Below are positions 60,713 through 64,000 of a DNA stretch of 64,000 bases, piece after piece. The notes below the pieces were generated by a model, which saw only the letters and a list, made by a program, of their open reading frames with translations, was not told where the DNA came from and ran no database searches. The DNA is from Flavisolibacter longurius (GTDB lineage Bacteria > Bacteroidota > Bacteroidia > Chitinophagales > Chitinophagaceae). Positions within the stretch are counted from its first letter, which is position 1. Each line of letters begins with the position of its first letter. The position numbers and the translations under genes were made by a program. The stretch covers positions 1 to 64,000 of the forward strand of contig JACJGO010000012.1 in NCBI GenBank assembly GCA_014163555.1, given 5' to 3'.

Positions 60713-61213
60713 TTAGGGGTATATAAAGTGAGTAATGGGAAATTGCTGGTTGTTGACACCAATAGCTCCCGACAGGAAACCGGAGGTTTGGGGAACGAGG
60801 TGAAAGGTAAGGGTCATGGAGCCTTCACCAGGAAAAATATAATGGGTACTGTTGTCACGAAGAAAGCTTTCTTTGGGCTCGGGCAAGATGGACTCTATCC
60901 GGAATTGCTGCAGGTATTTGGTGGGAAAGGAGACGGCCACCTGTGTGCTTCCCGGTTGGTGGACGTCTATCGTTAATTCCATCCGTGCTTCATGTCGAAA
61001 AAATCGTTGGTACTCTATGGTCGTTCCGCCTTTTTCCTGGGTTTTTTTACTCAGCAGGCCATTGCCAAATAAACCAGCTGCTGCCAGTGCGACCAGTAAA
61101 AAAATAAAGATCCAGCCGATTCGCTGAAACACCCAACCCTTCTCGTGCAGGTTGATATCTTCATCTATATCAAGATCCGTGTTGACTCTTTCAACGGTTG
61201 ATTGTTGCGCCAT
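60713..61213 (-). CDS. Single-pass membrane protein of unknown function
   Basis: This 166-aa protein has an acidic cytosolic N-terminus (VNTDLDIDEDINLHEKGW), one transmembrane helix (about residues 33-52) and an extracytoplasmic beta-rich domain (YQRFFRHEARMELTIDVHQP, STQVAVSFPTKYLQQF, GEGSMTLTFHLVPQTSGFL). I recognise no family name. The stop is 2 bp before the DUF421 gene, an arrangement that suggests the two proteins work together in the membrane. Confidence 0.72.
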   Translation of the reverse strand: MAQQSTVERVNTDLDIDEDINLHEKGWVFQRIGWIFIFLLVALAAAGLFGNGLLSKKTQEKGGTTIEYQRFFRHEARMELTIDVHQPGSTQVAVSFPTKYLQQFRIESILPEPKESFLRDNSTHYIFPGEGSMTLTFHLVPQTSGFLSGAIGVNNQQFPITHFIYP

Positions 61214-61679
61214 AGGGCAAAACGTTGGTTATTCCTGCGGGATGCAAATCTTCTGCCAACTGTTGAAGAAATAGGATAAGCTGAGCCTTCAGTGTAAAAC
61301 AAAAAAAGTTAGGGATGAAGTCACTGGTGAAATGAATGAAGCGTACGATACGTTTTTGTTTCATGGTTTTCTAAAATGCAGACAGAGTGCCTTGCATTTT
61401 TTTATATGGGAATTGGAAGAATTCCGCTGGACATAGGATGAGAGTTGATCGTTTTCTGACGGGTTTTTGGCAAGGTTAATGGATGAAGAAGGGTTGAACG
61501 GCCTTCGCAAAGAGTTGTTGAAAAAAGAAAGACCGGTGTGATGATCCGAGGTTATGTTTAAGGATCCTGGGCAAAAGAGACAATAACTCGCAAACTTTAT
61601 TTATAGATTCGCTAACCGGTACGTATAAACGCTTTTTGATATAAAGAACGTTGCACGTATTCAACACGCTTTTGACACG
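61214..61679. other. Divergent intergenic region without a supported gene
   Basis: Both flanking genes start from this region. An AT-rich hairpin AAAATGCA/TGCATTTT with trailing Ts (61373-61403) is visible but no transcript that it would end is known. No small ORF has a ribosome binding site plus a plausible product. Confidence 0.45.
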
Positions 61680-62375
61680 ATGAATGTATCCAACGATCCC
61701 CGCCTGATCTCCTACCTAACCTTGCGCAAAACCATTGGCTGGCTGGGAATTTTGCTGCCGGCTGCCCTGATTGCCGGCAATGCTGTTTTTGGGTCGTGTA
61801 CTACCATTCAAAGTTCTGTCAGCCACTATTATTATACCCTTACCGGAAACTTGTTTACAGGCATCCTCTGTGCTGTGGCCTTTTTTCTGATAGCCTACAA
61901 AGGATACGATAAGCTGGACCAGCTAACCAGTTCGCTGGCAGGAGCCTTTGCCTTGTTGATTGCTCTTTTTCCGACCAATACCGTAACGCTGGCTGCTGTT
62001 GGTACGGATAAACGGAGCTGTGTCATTTTTCAACTGCCGGCAAATGCGCTGCGCAATGCGGTTCATTACATCAGTGCCGGGTTGTTCTTTCTTACCCTGG
62101 CCTTTATTGCCTGGTTTTTGTTCACCAGGGGCGATGATTTTCCGACACAGGAAAAACGGCTACGCAATCGCATTTATCGTATGTGCAGTCTTGTCATTCT
62201 GGTTTGTGTGTTGTTGATTGGCGCCTATGGAATTTGGGGCGAAAGAGAAGGGCCGGTCAGCCGGCTGAAGCCCGTCTTTTTTCTGGAATGGATAGCCTTG
62301 CTTGCTTTTGGAATATCGTGGCTGATAAAAGGTGAGTTGTTTTTAAAAGACAGTAATCCTGCTAAGGACAGGTAG
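61680..62375 (+). CDS. Six-helix DUF998-like membrane protein
   Basis: This 231-aa integral membrane protein has six predicted helices (about residues 17-37, 58-76, 84-102, 134-152, 168-187 and 200-220). The loop SSVSHYYYTLTGNLFTGILC after the first helix is a recurrent feature of this DUF998-like group. The function is unknown. It is monocistronic, and a small minus-strand ORF converges on it with a 39-bp gap. Confidence 0.75.
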   Translation: MNVSNDPRLISYLTLRKTIGWLGILLPAALIAGNAVFGSCTTIQSSVSHYYYTLTGNLFTGILCAVAFFLIAYKGYDKLDQLTSSLAGAFALLIALFPTNTVTLAAVGTDKRSCVIFQLPANALRNAVHYISAGLFFLTLAFIAWFLFTRGDDFPTQEKRLRNRIYRMCSLVILVCVLLIGAYGIWGEREGPVSRLKPVFFLEWIALLAFGISWLIKGELFLKDSNPAKDR

Positions 62376-62414
62376 CCACTGTAAGCGTTCATTAAACTTG
62401 TAAATACAGTTAAA

Positions 62415-62591
62415 TTATTTTGCCGTTTCGATCCGTGCACAATACAGGGATGTGGCCAAAGTGATTTCTTCTTCGGTGCAGGTGCAGGTGATGCGCTTTT
62501 TGAAAATGTTCGTATGAATAGGCCTTTTGTGCAGGATCTGCTTAAAGCTCCACAGCTTGAGAATAGACGGAAAGGCAATGGTGACTTTCAT
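62415..62591 (-). CDS. Small 58-residue conserved-type protein
   Basis: An ATG at 62591 opens 58 codons to TAA at 62417-62415. The product starts MKVTIAFPSILKLWSFKQ and contains RITCTCTEEEITLATSLYCA, with a strand-helix-strand-helix look and a CTC pair. I recall small proteins of this shape (one strand, one helix, then a Cys-containing strand and an amphipathic helix) in related genera, but cannot confirm homology. It converges on the DUF998-like gene. The function is unknown. Confidence 0.55.
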   Translation of the reverse strand: MKVTIAFPSILKLWSFKQILHKRPIHTNIFKKRITCTCTEEEITLATSLYCARIETAK

Positions 62592-62795
62592 ATGGAAAAC
62601 CTGTTCTCATTTTAGGGGCAGGAGGGAAAAGAAATTTGCCTGAACGTTTTCAAAAAAAAACGATTGAATCTGTAAACGCTATGGTTTTTTGATTATTGTA
62701 TCAATGCTGGTAAAAAATCGGCTTTCTTACCATTGTAAAAACATGTATATTGTTGGTAGCTGCTGACGTTTTTTTTGACCACCTAACCGCACATT
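62592..62795. other. Promoter region between the small ORF and the phosphoesterase
   Basis: This 204-bp AT-rich gap is the only upstream sequence for both flanking genes. No consensus promoter is clear. Confidence 0.35.
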
Positions 62796-64000
62796 ATGGG
62801 TACGCAAAAAAACACACCCGAACAGAATGCGCCCAAGCGCACCAATGCTGACTATTTAGGCCCATCCCGTTGGGAGTCGGTCAGCCACCTGAAGACCGAA
62901 CTTAAAAAGAAACCTACGTATACGGCGAAAGATTTCCTGGGCAAGATGGTCTGGAACTGGATCTATCATTACGTCAAAAGCCGGTTCGGTAAAAAATATC
63001 CCTACCCGGCTTATGGTGCCGGTGATAGTGGTGTATATGAACTGGCGCCGGCGGAAGGAGAAGCCATCCGCGTAGCCATTGCAAGCGACTGGGCCACCGA
63101 TACTGATGAATCCTTTGCCATTGCCGAACGCATGGCGTCTCATGATCCGAATTTTACCATTCATGTTGGCGATACGTATTATGTGGGAGCACCACACGAA
63201 GTGCGCAGCAACTTTACTGATGCGGGAGCTCCCTGGCCCAAGGGGAGTGCCGGCAGTTTTGCGGTGCTGGGCAATCATGAAATGTATGCCAAAGGAGATG
63301 CCTTTTTTGAAACCCTGCTACCGGCAATGGGTATCCGAAATGGCGATGGCAACTATACCGGCCAGAAGGCTGGTTATTTCTGCCTGGAGACAAAATACTG
63401 GCGCATCCTTGGCCTGGATACCGGTTACCATTCGGTGGGAAAACCAATACTGGAATTCCTGCCTTTTTTTAAACCCGATTGCAAGTTTGACGATACGTTG
63501 ATGGATTGGTTGAAGCAAACCGTTCGGCTGAATGATGCCAACGACAAACGGGGCATCGTAATTCTGACACACCACCAGTTTATCAGTGCATTTAATAAGG
63601 AGTCGGAGTATATGAAACCAGCCTCGCAACTGGGTTCCCTGCTTGGAAAGGAGCGAAAAATATTATGGCTTTGGGGACATGAACATAAACTGAGTTTTTT
63701 TTCCAGAACGCAGTTAAAGGACAGCCCACAGGTTTATGGCCGTTGCATTGGCTTTGGCGGAACGCCGGTAGAGATTGCCGGTAAAAGTTTCCAGCTAAGC
63801 AGCAAGCTAAAAGGTTATGATAAGCTGGTGGCGGTTGATCGTCGCCGCAACAAAAAGGTAGAAGACGTGGAAGTTGGGTTTAATGGCTATGCGGTGATGA
63901 AACTGAAAGAAGATTTGCTGACGATTGAATACCACGACAGCGATGCCAACGACAAAGACAATCCCGGTGCTTTGGTGGTAGAAACCTGGAAGGCTGATCT
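62796..64000 (+). CDS. Metallophosphoesterase, 3' end outside the window
   Basis: From the ATG at 62796 the frame is open for 401 codons to the window edge. Calcineurin-like phosphoesterase motifs appear in order: AIASDWATDTDE (a variant first motif, with SDW in place of DxH), VGDTYYVG (GD), VLGNHEMYAKG (GNHE), ILTHHQFIS (H) and LWGHEHKLS (GHxH). No signal peptide is seen; the N-terminal 90 residues are basic and precede the catalytic domain. It probably hydrolyses a phosphomono- or diester in the cytoplasm. The C-terminal part after the catalytic core is cut off. Confidence 0.85.
   Translation, partial: MGTQKNTPEQNAPKRTNADYLGPSRWESVSHLKTELKKKPTYTAKDFLGKMVWNWIYHYVKSRFGKKYPYPAYGAGDSGVYELAPAEGEAIRVAIASDWATDTDESFAIAERMASHDPNFTIHVGDTYYVGAPHEVRSNFTDAGAPWPKGSAGSFAVLGNHEMYAKGDAFFETLLPAMGIRNGDGNYTGQKAGYFCLETKYWRILGLDTGYHSVGKPILEFLPFFKPDCKFDDTLMDWLKQTVRLNDANDKRGIVILTHHQFISAFNKESEYMKPASQLGSLLGKERKILWLWGHEHKLSFFSRTQLKDSPQVYGRCIGFGGTPVEIAGKSFQLSSKLKGYDKLVAVDRRRNKKVEDVEVGFNGYAVMKLKEDLLTIEYHDSDANDKDNPGALVVETWKAD

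Noticed and set aside
61373-61403. AT-rich hairpin followed by Ts between divergent genes
   Set aside because: There is no upstream transcript to terminate and the AT-rich stem could be chance.

Overview
The window looks like chromosome from a Bacteroidota member, most likely the family Chitinophagaceae. Grounds: a FecI-type sigma factor with FecR and a TonB receptor, a SusC/SusD pair with GH92 and GH43 enzymes, many Cys-anchored lipoproteins with short signal peptides, DUF4199, and start codons that mostly lack strong Shine-Dalgarno sites. This is an inference from gene content; no rRNA or tRNA gene was seen.

Layout. 0.1-4 kb: a rhomboid remnant, an ECF sigma/membrane anti-sigma pair on the minus strand, a UbiG-like methyltransferase, and an almost gene-free stretch with two related minus-strand hairpins. 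4.1-11.1 kb: an iron-type signalling operon (FecI-like sigma, FecR, a separate STN/surface-repeat protein, TonB receptor, GIN-domain lipoprotein). The sigma and receptor genes share a bipartite promoter-like element with identical spacing. 11.2-24.5 kb: small single-gene units including an AAC(3)-I-like acetyltransferase, two RibD/DHFR-like reductases, VOC, NUDIX and YdeI-like proteins, a lipoprotein gene broken by one in-frame stop, SDR, DsbA/FrnE, cupin and RNase D-like genes. 24.6-39 kb: housekeeping genes and peptidases (formate-THF ligase, S41 protease, beta-lactamase-fold hydrolase, M29, AGCS symporter, M1, EEP nuclease/phosphatase, M3).

39.3-58.4 kb is the most distinctive part: a polysaccharide utilisation locus. 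A histidine kinase/response regulator operon diverges from susC-susD-DUF1735/discoidin. Next come a GH92 fused to a basic-secretory-protein (BSP) metallopeptidase domain, a small lipoprotein, a protein joining the same lipoprotein domain to a BSP domain and a DUF3738-like domain, a second GH92, a secreted protein split by a -1 frameshift at a T6A6 run, a third lipoprotein of the same family, and a GH43. The fused GH92 carries GNQP where the second GH92 has GNEP, so it probably lacks the usual catalytic acid. A working model is uptake of mannose-rich, possibly phosphomannan-bearing glycoprotein, with peptidases and mannosidases acting on one substrate.

58.4-64 kb: an orphan PAS histidine kinase, a DUF421 operon, a DUF998-like membrane protein, an unannotated 58-residue ORF, and a metallophosphoesterase that runs off the right edge. 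Several gene ends carry degenerate 7- or 8-nt repeats, some as imperfect hairpins whose register is the repeat unit.
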